Source: Prostheceraeus crozeri (taxonomy: Eukaryota > Platyhelminthes > Polycladida > Euryleptidae). From it: a stretch of DNA of 64,000 nucleotides. A program made the position numbers and the translations under genes. Of the stretch, positions 53,948 through 64,000 are shown in pieces (the stretch's first letter is position 1; each line of letters opens with the position of its first letter). The DNA lies in assembly GCA_907163375.1 (NCBI GenBank), contig CAJQUW010007056.1, positions 124,001-188,000 on the forward strand, read 5' to 3'. A model generated the notes under the pieces. That model saw nothing but the letters and a program-made list of their open reading frames with translations. It did no database searches and had not been told where the DNA came from.

Positions 53948-54030
53948 CAGGGATGCGGAGTTGGAGTCGGAGTTCTATCATTTTTGCTGGAGTCGGAGTC
54001 ATATCAAAATGATAGGACTCCGCATCCCTG
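53948..54030. mobile_element. Miniature hAT element, 83 bp
   Basis: Ends CAGGGATGCGGAGT and ACTCCGCATCCCTG with GGAGTCGGAGT repeats; flanks CATTATAC (53940-53947) and CATGATAC (54031-54038) are an 8-bp duplication with one mismatch. Its ends match the hAT pieces at 44920 and 57285. Confidence 0.75.
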
Positions 54031-54038
54031 CATGATAC

Positions 54039-54631
54039 ACATATGAAGGATATTTTGTAATGCAAGTGCATAGGTTGCATGTGAGTAGCAATCACTATGA
54101 TTATCAGCCGCACGACAATAGCATTAGAAACGAACATAGAACAGCCTACTCTTCAGTCATTCAGCTTGCTCATCCATTCTAGACATTTTAAGCTAGTTTT
54201 GGCCATTCCGAGGCATACTGACAAACCCTAGTCAGGTAAAGCGCAGCTTCTACGGCTGTCAAGGAATTTTCTGCTTCAATTGTTCATGAGGACATCCATC
54301 TACTAAAAGTAAAGACTTTACATTTATGTGTAATGTTCAAGTTTGCAACTCATGCTGTGTTCCACCGATGAGAGTTATCTGGGGCTAAGTGTACTGTTGC
54401 AATTTATTGTCACCGCCAGCAGTCAGCTGTACATGATGATCGATGCGAGTTAATTCGGGCTGCATCTACATGGCATGCATATGTCATGTTGTTTGTAAAA
54501 TGTGCTTTCTATTCCTGAGATAATTGAGATCAGATACACGATCATGAGTAATTGCATTCATGTCAGAGGTGATTTATGTTTACTTTTTAGGTTTTTATTT
54601 TTCTCTTTCTTGATATATTATTCTGTATATA
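54039..54631. other. Stretch with no recognised gene
   Basis: Nothing recognised. Confidence 0.25.
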
Positions 54632-56510
54632 GTAAGTAAGTAAGTAAGGCGTTTATTGAGAAAATGAAAATCAAAAATTACATCATTTATACAAAGTCAT
54701 GAAAAAACTCAGGCAAAAACGTGAACGGCAGCCTCAGTGAACTACACTGTAAATCGCTCAATACTAATCACATACGAAGGATGCATACCAAAGTATCTTT
54801 TTGGTATATTTCTGTATGATCTTGGTATATATTTGTATGCTTTTCGCATGTTATTTCAAGTGTGGCATGCTTTACATACTAAAGCCATACCAGCACAGTG
54901 TTAAAAGAAAGCATCAATGATGTCCAAAGTATGTTGATTTAAGGCTTTTTGTCAATAAAGATCACACTAATGCTACTACTGCTTTGTAAGTAGTGAGATA
55001 ATGACATTTTATAGTCAAACTAACAATACTGAATTCGATTTTAATACATGTAAGTCCGAGGCATTTCATGAATAATCAATAAGTATTTGACCATCAACAA
55101 TTATGCATTATGTAAATTTGAAATTAAGCATATTATCAATCGAAAATAAAGACACTTTATAATTCATGAACGCAAAAATAGTTATGTTTGAGATATATAA
55201 GTCAACATGGTTGCTGAAAAGTTATCGTTTTATTGAAATGATGTTTATCAATATAGTTCAAGGAAATGAACTATTTATGAGTCTCGTGAATGTTGTAAGA
55301 CAAGTTGCAAAGATGACATGCGGCTTTAATTCCACAACAAATCTAATCTAGTTAAATACCACACTTTCACGAAGAAATATTCACGGCTGGTATTACTCGA
55401 AAAAAGTTATTTGTAAGTAGTATGTAGTATAACATATTTTTTGCCATATGACATAAAGCTATTCATACGAAAGACATACGAAACACATGCCAATTTGCAT
55501 CGGGTCTCGTATATAAAACATACCAAGAATTCGTATTTCAACGTAAAACAGCCAATCACAGTTAGCATAGCTCGTATCGTTTACATACCAATCACATACG
55601 AAAGTAAATGGCCATTCGTATGAAAAACATACCAGATTTCTTTATATATACCAGAATCTCGTATCAAATGTTGGTTTCAAATTGTATGTAAACTTGGTAT
55701 GTGTTTGTATGTAATTTTCGTATCCAGCGATTTACAGTGTACCCACGAGTTCATCAAAAGGAAAAAAATCAACCTTCGATCTAGGAAACATGTGCATCTA
55801 AATTGGCTAACAAACTCATGTGGGGAAAGAAGGAATTCAAACGTCTCGAAGTAGAGCAGAAAAGCATTTGGTATCTACCTGACACAGGAAACTTCTTCGG
55901 AACAAGATGGTGTAGCGGATGATGAGGAAGAAAACACTTTTTGAAATACTTAAGCGACAGTTCTTCGTGCTTTTGAATAAAGTCAGGGATAAGGTCACAC
56001 TTACATGTAGCAGAGCAAATTATTCGGTGAAGGCGCTTTCTAAGACGCACTAAATTCGAAATTATGAAACTTGACAATTTGCATACATGACAATGAACAC
56101 AATGCATCCATAAAAAACATTAACTAATTACTCTTTTGTAACATACGATTTCAAAGACCTCAGGACATGAAGGCGACGAGATGCACGTAGAACACTCTCA
56201 AAATGTTCATCCCAAGACAGCCTATCGTTGATTATGACACCAAGAATGTTAGTAGAATGGGTAACCACAATCTCGGGATATGGATCAGGAGTAGTTCCTT
56301 CTGAGCGGATAAAGTATATTTGAGTTCATTTCGCTTTGTTCAATTCCATTCTGTTGTCATTTGACCAGTCCTGTATCGCCAACAAGTTGTTTGGGTTGGG
56401 ATTGCAATTAGTACACGATATATAAACGCATATGTAAGCTAGAATGATCATATGATCATGAGCTGTTGAACATGCACTAATGTATGATTGAATTAGATGT
56501 AAATTCAGCA
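54632..56510 (-). pseudogene. 3' part of a CR1-like LINE, split by a MITE
   Basis: On the minus strand AIQDWSNDNRMELNKAK, then ILGVIINDRLSWDEHFESVL and LRASRRLHVLRSLKS (about 56510-56120) are the thumb region of a CR1/jockey RT. HPLHHLVPKKFPVSGRYQ and SFFPHMSLLANL (to about 55760) are its C-terminal block. The 3' tail with TAAG-type repeats (CTTACTTACTTACTTA in reverse, 54632-54650) lies beyond the MITE inserted at 54745-55739. A stop follows NKAK, so the copy is dead. Confidence 0.7.
54745..55739. mobile_element. TA-targeting MITE, family B, full copy (995 bp)
   Basis: Ends CACTGTAAATCGC and GCGATTTACAGTG, flanked by TA (54743-54744, 55740-55741). Dense in CATACCA and CATACGA words near both ends. 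It splits the LINE at 54632-56510, so it moved after that LINE arrived. No transposase ORF. Confidence 0.9.
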
Positions 56511-57284
56511 TAAGTACGGGTCATAGGCTCAGCGGGTCACTTGGGTCAGCTCATTAATGATCACTCGTTTTCAGCAGAGGAGGTAACAGACATTCCTGTC
56601 TTTATTCCTGTCTTTGTCGAATTTGAGCAATTTCATGTTTACAGTAATGTCTATCACCAAAGCCATTTGTCTTTAGAAAGGAAATTTATAATTTATACAC
56701 GCTTCCTCCTTTGTTTGGCTAATTTTTCCTACTTGCACGGATGTTTGTTAAGAAAACAATGGCATTGTTTGCCATTTTTACGAGAAATTGTTAGCTTTAT
56801 TCCCATGAATATAAAAACATGAATGTACTCGTCGGCCTTTTCAAGAGCCTCCATTACACTCACATGTAGGAGAGCAAGCTTAATTCTGATATCAAATGAC
56901 TTTTAAATTTATTAACGGTTAATATTTTCATTTACAGAATGGTGAAAAGGTCAAATAATGTTGCTTGCCCAGTCAGCTAGGCAAAATGTCTATAGACTCT
57001 TACTTAGCATGTACATCTATTCTAAATATTGAATGTAAGACAATATCAAAAGGTAGACATCAGTCATATTGGCTTCAGACATTACCTTATTTACATGTAA
57101 GTAAAAGGAACTGATCTGGCAACGGAAAATTGAATTTGTCAGAAAATGATCCTACCGGCGCACAACATTTCTACAAATCAAATGATAGGACTCCGACTCC
57201 AGCTTATAACTAGACCCGAAATATAATACAAACAAATCATTTATTCTCGTGCATAGCTGTCACTGTCTTGATGTCAACTTTCTC
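56511..57284. other. Stretch with no recognised gene
   Basis: A 93-codon frame at 56541-56822 has no known motif. A GGACTCCGACTCC hAT word at 57187-57199 belongs to the element to the right or a lost neighbour. Confidence 0.3.
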
Positions 57285-57862
57285 CGTCAAACAAAAGTAC
57301 AGAGACAGCAGTGCATGCAAAGCTTGTAATAGTTGAGGGAATGAACCATGATAGTGAAAAAAGGATTGTCATTTCACTCGGTGATTTAGTGGAGAAGACA
57401 AGCCTTCCTAGCCTCGATCACACCTACGCGCCAAAGGTCACATCAGAGACAAAAATGAAATGCTAGTTTGTTTTTCGATCATTACCTTTTACCCTCACGT
57501 TAATCGTGTGTTATGGCTCCTCTAAAGCGCATATTCAAATCGAAAGTGTACTCATATTTTTTGGAGAAGGATGGGGATTTTCCTGCCTGGTATAGACTGG
57601 AGAAAAACCGTGTGAAGCACACATCAACAAGATGGGAGGAGCCGAGTCGTGTGCATCCAACTTAAAGCGACATTTGATAAACTTTCATAGAAAATGATTG
57701 ATAATTGATACAGCAATGATTAATAGAAAATGGATCAGGTAAGCCTATAATGATCTATGATGCAAGTTACCAGTTTATTTAAAAAAATAGGCTTTATATA
57801 CTTGCCAACCGGAGTCGGAGTCCTATCAACCCCAGGAGTCGAAATCGGAGTCCTCATCCCTG
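57285..57862 (+). mobile_element. hAT deletion derivative with BED zinc-finger remnant
   Basis: 57290-57430 matches the 5' region of the hAT piece at 44920. A coding remnant starts at the ATG at 57513 (SKVYSYFLEKDGDFPAWYRL) and, after a one-base shift, ends ESCASNLKRHLINFH, the typical end of a BED finger (SNLKRHL..H). The rest of the transposase is missing. The right end carries GGAGTCGGAGTCCTATCA and CATCCCTG, the hAT terminal repeat. Confidence 0.6.
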
Positions 57863-58354
57863 ATTAAAACACAAGAAAATGCCAATGATGACCATTGAAT
57901 AGTAATGCAGTTGGAAGTGGCAGGAGAGGACTGCAGTTGCAAATGAAAATTGAAAACGCAATTACGAATGAACACTGGTCATCGCAGTGACGGTTGAATA
58001 CTGTGATGGATTCTGTGTGTTAAATTCTGTGACTTTAATTGACCTTGACTTTTGTTTGTCTGCTCTGTCTGAAACTACGTGTGTTGCTCTTTAAATCTAA
58101 ATTGGTAACTGTTGTCTACGAAAGAAAATCAGCTGTTCGACAACCCAAGTCTATTTTACCATCTCAAATCCGACGGGAAGCGAGAGGCCTCTTACCTCCT
58201 GACCGGGTCTATAACCTTCATATATTCCTCACAAATACTACACTGCTTGAAATTGCGATAATTTAGGTTGATGCAATATATTAGCTCGTAATTCGACAGA
58301 AAATATTTGGATTAACATAATTTTAAAAAAATTGATGCATTGACTCTGACAATA
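57863..58354. other. Stretch with no recognised gene
   Basis: A 75-codon frame at 58039-58266 has no known motif. Confidence 0.25.
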
Positions 58355-58787
58355 CTCTGTAAACCGTTGACTGACAATTGACAGACATTTATCCTACAAA
58401 ACTCTATTTTGTCGGTCATTGTTAGTTTTTGTAGGATGATTGCCACTGAACTCCTACAATATCTGGCAAAAAGCGACAAAATGAATAGCAATGAATTATA
58501 GCTTAAATTTTATCAATAATGTAGGTAATTAATTAAATTATGTCAAAATAGATCATGGTTTTGCCACACAATAATACAGATTGCCCAAAATTCAAGCAAT
58601 CACTAATCGAAAAAATCAATCAATATTCAACAGTTTGTGTTTAGTTAATTTGCACACAGAGCATCTGTTTCGATGTCGGTGGAGAACCTACAAATTCGTC
58701 GGATATCGCAGGATATTGGAGGTGACAATCGTCGGTTGATTTTGTCAGTAATTTTGTAGGATAATTGTCGGTCTACGGTTTACAGTG
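58355..58787. mobile_element. TA-targeting MITE, family A, copy 2
   Basis: A reverse copy of 16117-16547 of almost the same length, ends CTCTGTAAACCG and CGGTTTACAGTG; TA is kept on the left (58353-58354) and mutated to CA on the right. Confidence 0.8.
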
Positions 58788-59727
58788 CAGTTGAGTCTTG
58801 TCTGAATTTACATTTCAATCACTTCACTTTGAACAACCAACGCCCTTTTGAATACCTCATGACTCTTTATCGACCTTCACACAGCGTCTTTACTGGCAAC
58901 TTCAACATCAACCACAGATTGAAGGTGAATACGCCGACTGCATGTCAGAAATTTAATTCGCAGCGATGTGGTGACATACCTAGACGCTTCTCTTGGACTT
59001 CGATAAAACTTGAATCCAATGCTTTGTGACCAGGCATGTACGAGTATTGTATACAGTCTAGAACAAATAAAAAAGTGAATACTGAAAGTGGAACTTTTTA
59101 TAATGCATTCATTATTCACTAGCAGTCATTTAAAAAATAAACCAACTCTCCATCCTTTCCTTTATGCAAATAGATCAACCAGAAATCAATTTCGTGCAGT
59201 TCTTGCCGGAATGTTGATATTACTTTTAAAAAATGTCATTTCCCTCTAGCGTTTCATTCCTTGTATGTAGAAAGTGAATTCATGCAATGCGCGAAGTTGT
59301 AAACGGTGAAATATCAACCAAACAAGGAAGTTTGAAGTACTCCGGAAAGCAATTTCCCAAATATTTTCCTATTAACTTTTCAAAATTGGAAGTGAACTGA
59401 AGTAGTATTTGCAGATTCAAAATGACGACATCTGATGCATAGTTGAGAATGTACTCAGAGAGTAACAATTGCCAATTGAGTGGAGACAGTCGAAGAAAAT
59501 TACATGAAATAGAAATTCTGACAATCTTTATAGGCTATGTGGCAAATAATACCAGCATCTAGTGATGCAAATGGAAAATTTTGAAATTTATTTTTTGGTG
59601 ATTGACGTTTTTTCCTTTGTTTTGGAGACTTAGTCGTTTGAAAAGACTATGTAATATTCAAAGTCCGAAAACTTCTCTATCATCCCTGTATGTTAACTTT
59701 TGGTACCAACTGCACCTTTTCCATGTC
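58788..59727. other. Stretch with no recognised gene
   Basis: Nothing recognised. Confidence 0.25.
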
Positions 59728-59889
59728 TATCAGATCTTTCCAAATGAATTTCAGACATAAGATGGATTTCAGATTTCTCTAGCTGAATTTCAGATATCTG
59801 TCACAAGCTCAACTTTGAAAAGATCTTTAATTCAACTGGAGATCTCCAATTCATCTGGATCATATCTGAAATTCATTTGGGCAGATCTG
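59728..59889. repeat. Inverted and tandem ATCTGAAATTCA words
   Basis: CAGATCTTTCCAAATGAATTTCAGA faces (in reverse) CAGATCTGCCCAAATGAATTTCAGA, arms of about 29 bp, with further ATCTGAAAT/ATTTCAGAT words between and beyond. Confidence 0.5.
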
Positions 59890-61319
59890 AAATCGATTTG
59901 GAACTATCTGAACCATCTGAACTAGAAATGGAGAATGTCTATCCTCAACGAAGATATCGGACAATGCGCCAGAAGTTTGAAGATATCATAGATATTCTTT
60001 TACTCATCACAAATATCCTTAGTTTCCATAAATATCTCACGAGTTTATACAGTCTTTATATCTTCTAATTTGGTCGCTCATGAATGCTGCGTGGACTGTG
60101 TGCTTATACTTCATATCACATGTTCATCAACACATGGAGAATTTGCATCACTATGATCAACGCTGCATAATAAAGCTCACTTTCAAGCTAACAATTAGCA
60201 AACTCCAAAATGAAGTACAGTATTTTTGCTCCAGATCTTTCACATTGCATGAAATTATACCCCTATTGTAGAGCAAGATTCACGTTATCCCAAACGGTGT
60301 CCGTGTGATAATTAAAAATAATTACAATTTGGTACAAGCCACTGGTGGCAAAGGAATGTTCAAAAATCCGCGGACGGAAATCGCATTGCTACGCTCGCTT
60401 TAATCGAAATAATGATGAAATCAAGAGTTTTAGACCCAATTTATTGGTACGCAGATGCCTCGGCAGTGGAAGCGCTCAAATTATAGGGCCTACCACAAAA
60501 AATCAAAACTTTCAAAATTTTCCAATATTTTCCATAATTTTCGGGAAAATTTTCATCACTACTACCTGCATCATATCTGCGCATGTGCTGCCCCCATGCG
60601 ACTCCCAGCCGGCAAGCCACAGGGCGCATAGAAATGTCATCTCAACCTCGAGAAAGCACTGGATTATTATTTTTCTGTCTTGTAGTGCAAAAAGTTGCTT
60701 CTGGAGCAATTTACAATAGAAGCACATATACCATGAAAAATGCAAGTGTCACAGAGAAGAAGCAGCAGTCTCACGCCCTCCACATCAGATGAGTCATCAG
60801 TGTCATACAAAGTAAAGGTTCTGATGTAATCATGATGAAAACTCCAAATGTAAATTTTCTATATTAATTTTCTTCTCTTGATATAATAAAGTTGTAAAAT
60901 CAATTCAAAACTGAATGCGAGTATGCATGCATTAAATATATCTAATATGCGAAATGCAAGTTTCTTATCTCTTGTTTTAACTTTAATTTTAATTAAGAAT
61001 TGTCGCATTATAATAATAAGAAGAAGAATTCCCTACTGAAGTTTGTTAACACAGTTTTATACATTTTACTAGATTTCTTCCTTGTTTCCTATGTTAATTT
61101 GAAATTTGAATTCATGACTTTGCTGTCTATGTTTAATTCCTTTTATCTGATGATGCTTGCCGAAGAGCAACAGAAATTAATTCAACCTTAGTTGAATTAC
61201 AACATCGTTAAAACCTTGGCTCTTACTCAACCATTAAATATACTCGTATAAATAATCAGAAGATGTACTTTCACTAAATTGAAGAAATAATCGGATTTCT
61301 TATTTTTGTTACTTCTGTC
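59890..61319. other. Stretch with no recognised gene
   Basis: Several short frames, none with a known motif. Confidence 0.25.
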
Positions 61320-61420
61320 TGTGTCCAATTGGATTGACATGCGTTTTTATTTGATCCTGTCTGACAAGAAAAAGAACCTGATAGAACTCGGCAGACTTGC
61401 AGAGTCGTAGTAGGCATTGG
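61320..61420. repeat. Diverged relative of the satellite-flank/foldback arm
   Basis: ACATGCGTTTTTATTTGAT..TGTCTGA.AAGAA, then GAACTCGGCAGAC and GAGTCGTAGTAGGCAT follow the same order as 19050-19145. No satellite unit follows it. Confidence 0.4.
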
Positions 61421-64000
61421 GCTACAAAACAAAAATTTTAGAGAATTGATGTCAGTGCAAACTTCGATCATCACTAAAAGACAGTCACGTTCCCTTGATC
61501 ACGTCGTCGCACATTGTTGTGGTTTTTCGAAATTTTCTCGATGAACGATGATGCTTATCAATCTTTGCACGATATAGAAACTGAAAAATCTGTCTTGGAC
61601 ATTCCAAAGAACCTGCTAAGAAGTAAATGAGGAAAATGCATTTTTGACCACCAACTTTTGGAGCTGGTATTGGACTTCCTTACCTGATGTAAATGGATTG
61701 TTCAAACAGATGATTCTAGATACCTGCATGTCTTCATCAAATATGTACACGTACACTTAGTATTTCCTTAAAGAGAGCGAGTTGCGTATGAAGTTCATGC
61801 CACGGACAAAAGAAAATAGACAGGACAGTTTATTTGAGAGAAAACATACTGTCGCCGTTCATTTGCTAATTTTATTATTCTTGCACAAAAAGAACGGTCT
61901 TGCTCATATCCAGCAGTCACTTTCAATTGAACACGTTTTGTAGTTAAACAAATTGTTTCTGAATGGATTAATGAATCAGACTTGTCGATTCAATGAACAG
62001 CAGAGGAGCTGCAGAAACACTTCTTTTGAAATATCTTTTCGAATATTCAGATGTGATACAAAACTGTGTTCCCGTTAGTCTCAGACATGAGCTCTCTACC
62101 ATAATTCTCAGCTGGCTAAAGCAATGTTGTTTGTGTTTGATTTCTCTTTCTAATTTACAACAAATTTATTCGTTATCACAAATTAAATATTTTGTTCAAC
62201 TATTTGCCATCTACAATTTCTAAAGAATTATTCTAACTTAGTTAATTTTTGTAAACAGTCACGAACACACGTTGATTTGTATATCTTCCCATTGTATATT
62301 GACATTCGTGGCGGGTACGAGAAGCAGGGAGCTCACAATGATGGAAATGCACATAAATATATTTTCCGATAAATGAAGGTTGTTGATGAAGTTATAAACG
62401 CGTTCGGCTGCAGAAACTTCAATAAATGTCTGCTCTCAAACTTTCAAAACTTTTGAATAGTATTACATTTTGACTGATCGCGGTGGCTCGGAAGCAAAAT
62501 TTAGTGAAACAATGACCATACTAAAACTATTCGTTTTCTGAACCGGAAAAGCACGAGGAATCGTAAAATTCTGTCCATTTGGCAATTTAGAAAAATTCTT
62601 GGTTTTGGCTTTGATTTTGACACCCAGGTATCTAGTGACATTCATTGAAGTTATTATGAGGCCCCTCTTTGTTAATATCACAAAATGTATTTGGCCTAGC
62701 TAAAACACCGTACGAAATTACCGATCACGGATAATTCACTTATAAATAGTATATGCAGTAGTATATAAAGCATGCTTATAAGTAGTATGTGTAGTATAAG
62801 TAGTATATTCATATTATAAGTAGTATACATTATTACTAAAACTGATGAAGTAAAATATGAATGTTTTATTCAATCTTAAGTCTTATCGAAAACATTTTAA
62901 AGATGCTAATATTGACAATCATGACATTGGGCTACCAGCCGCTGCTGAAGTTTCAATGTCAATAATCAGACGCAACCATCATTTCAATTGTACATTTTGT
63001 CAATTTGTTTTATTGTAGAAGTATTTTACTGTCAAAAAAACATGACCGTAACATCTTGATATGATTAATGGCACCTTAGAGAATTGTGTTTTGTAAGTTT
63101 GCTTCTTAATATCTTTTTGGAAAATATTCGCCTGACACTTCGCCTCGACAATTTTATAACAAACAGGAATTAAGCCTTGATCCTAATTGATGAGAAGAAT
63201 TCCCACAGATTTGAACATTTCATGAGCAGAATTCATGCAACGTCACTATGTCTTCACTATTCTTCAGTGCACTGCAAACTGTAGAGTACGAAAACTGGCT
63301 GAATAACAAAATGCACGACAGCACTATTGTTCGTGTTCACATACTACGAAGACGATTGACTTTCCTATTGGATGAGAGAGATGATCCAATAGGATTGCCA
63401 TCATAATTACCTGATTCTATAATGCTCCTATTGCATAAGACAATAGACTCTTCGAGACACTTCATGTAGGTAAACATAACACATCTTCTATTGTGGAATC
63501 ATGCTTTGAGCTTTATTGTGTAGTCTCGTATGAACCAGAAAAAATTCGAACTTTTTTTAAAGGAAGCGTTTTTCATCACAGATGTATGAATGGATGGTAT
63601 CTGAATGACATTAACAGGACGTATCTATCGTTTGAAATGTTGCATGAAAGTACAAAGTACATGTGAGAGATGTACAAGTAGCTCTTCATCAATGATGGAC
63701 CATTCTATGGTGCATGCTAAGTTACAAGATGATAGAAACCGGAGAACACATTATGAATAGTCTTCATGCTCATCAAATCCCGTGTAATTTGCCGAACACT
63801 TACCTAAGTCAAAGAAAACAGAACACTTTAAAGTGCACCTGTGTGTATTCAAGCATTTCAATACACGATTGCAAAGGCAACCGACAAATATCCTGAGAGG
63901 ATGACTGAAATTTCCTCATCATACTTCAAATTAGCCTTATACACTCCGCCGGCATCAAGAGTGGAGGGGATCGACCACCTCTCTTCTGTGCTCTCTAAAT
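61421..64000. other. Stretch with no recognised gene
   Basis: A simple AGTAGTATA repeat patch at 62745-62830. Otherwise no gene, RNA or transposon recognised up to the window end. Confidence 0.25.

Noticed and set aside
58829..59119. Overlapping frames on both strands
   Set aside because: Short, overlapping, without motif or splice context.
60345..60792. Plus-strand frame of 124 codons and its antisense
   Set aside because: Low-complexity composition, no family motif, overlapping frames on both strands; likely chance.

Overview
The window looks like repeat-rich nuclear DNA of an invertebrate animal, probably marine. The reasons are spliced minus-strand exons with canonical GT-AG borders, hAT, piggyBac-like and TA-targeting DNA transposons, tRNA-derived SINEs, several non-LTR LINE and Penelope-like fragments, and a virus-like Polinton/Maverick. 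The species cannot be read from the sequence.

Region 1 (1-about 6960) is the right part of a Polinton/adintovirus-like element, visibly more AT-rich than the rest. In order it carries: the start of a divergent zinc-finger ORF; a coiled-coil fibre-like protein with a phage-type tail-fibre motif; a 57-aa basic ORF; an amphipathic pVI-like protein with an adenain-type cleavage site; a major capsid protein broken (or programmed) at a -1 frame change; a small hydrophobic protein; a phospholipase A2-integrase fusion; and, convergent to it, an adenain-like cysteine protease. DNA polymerase, ATPase and penton are not seen and may lie left of the window. Starts share a T/TAAAAATG-type context, and two share a further upstream block. 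Short GC-rich palindromes with three-base loops are scattered through this AT-rich element, inside genes as well as between them. The right end is built of tandem repeats, two kinds of which can fold into matching double hairpins.

Region 2 (7148-8799) is a dead copy of a multi-copy invertebrate protein family, with two stops and one frameshift.

Region 3 (12220-28654, minus strand) is a host gene with at least three exons whose splice phases agree. It would give about 278 aa with an acidic C-terminus and a possible N-myristoylation start. Its introns hold MITEs, RT fragments, Penelope pieces, a hAT element and a 2.6-kb satellite of 76-bp units.

Region 4 (28655-64000) has no confident host exon. 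It holds LINE, Penelope, hAT, SINE and MITE copies, several foldback elements (one with 290-bp arms, 37643-38405), a tandem duplication with a tRNA-Thr-like sequence, and long stretches where I recognise nothing.

The two strongest leads are (a) the palindromic mini-elements of the Polinton, including a 42-bp element present both between genes and in frame inside a gene, and (b) the match between the intronic satellite (monomer plus left flank) and the arm of the foldback element at 37643-38405, which suggests the satellite grew from the end of a foldback transposon.
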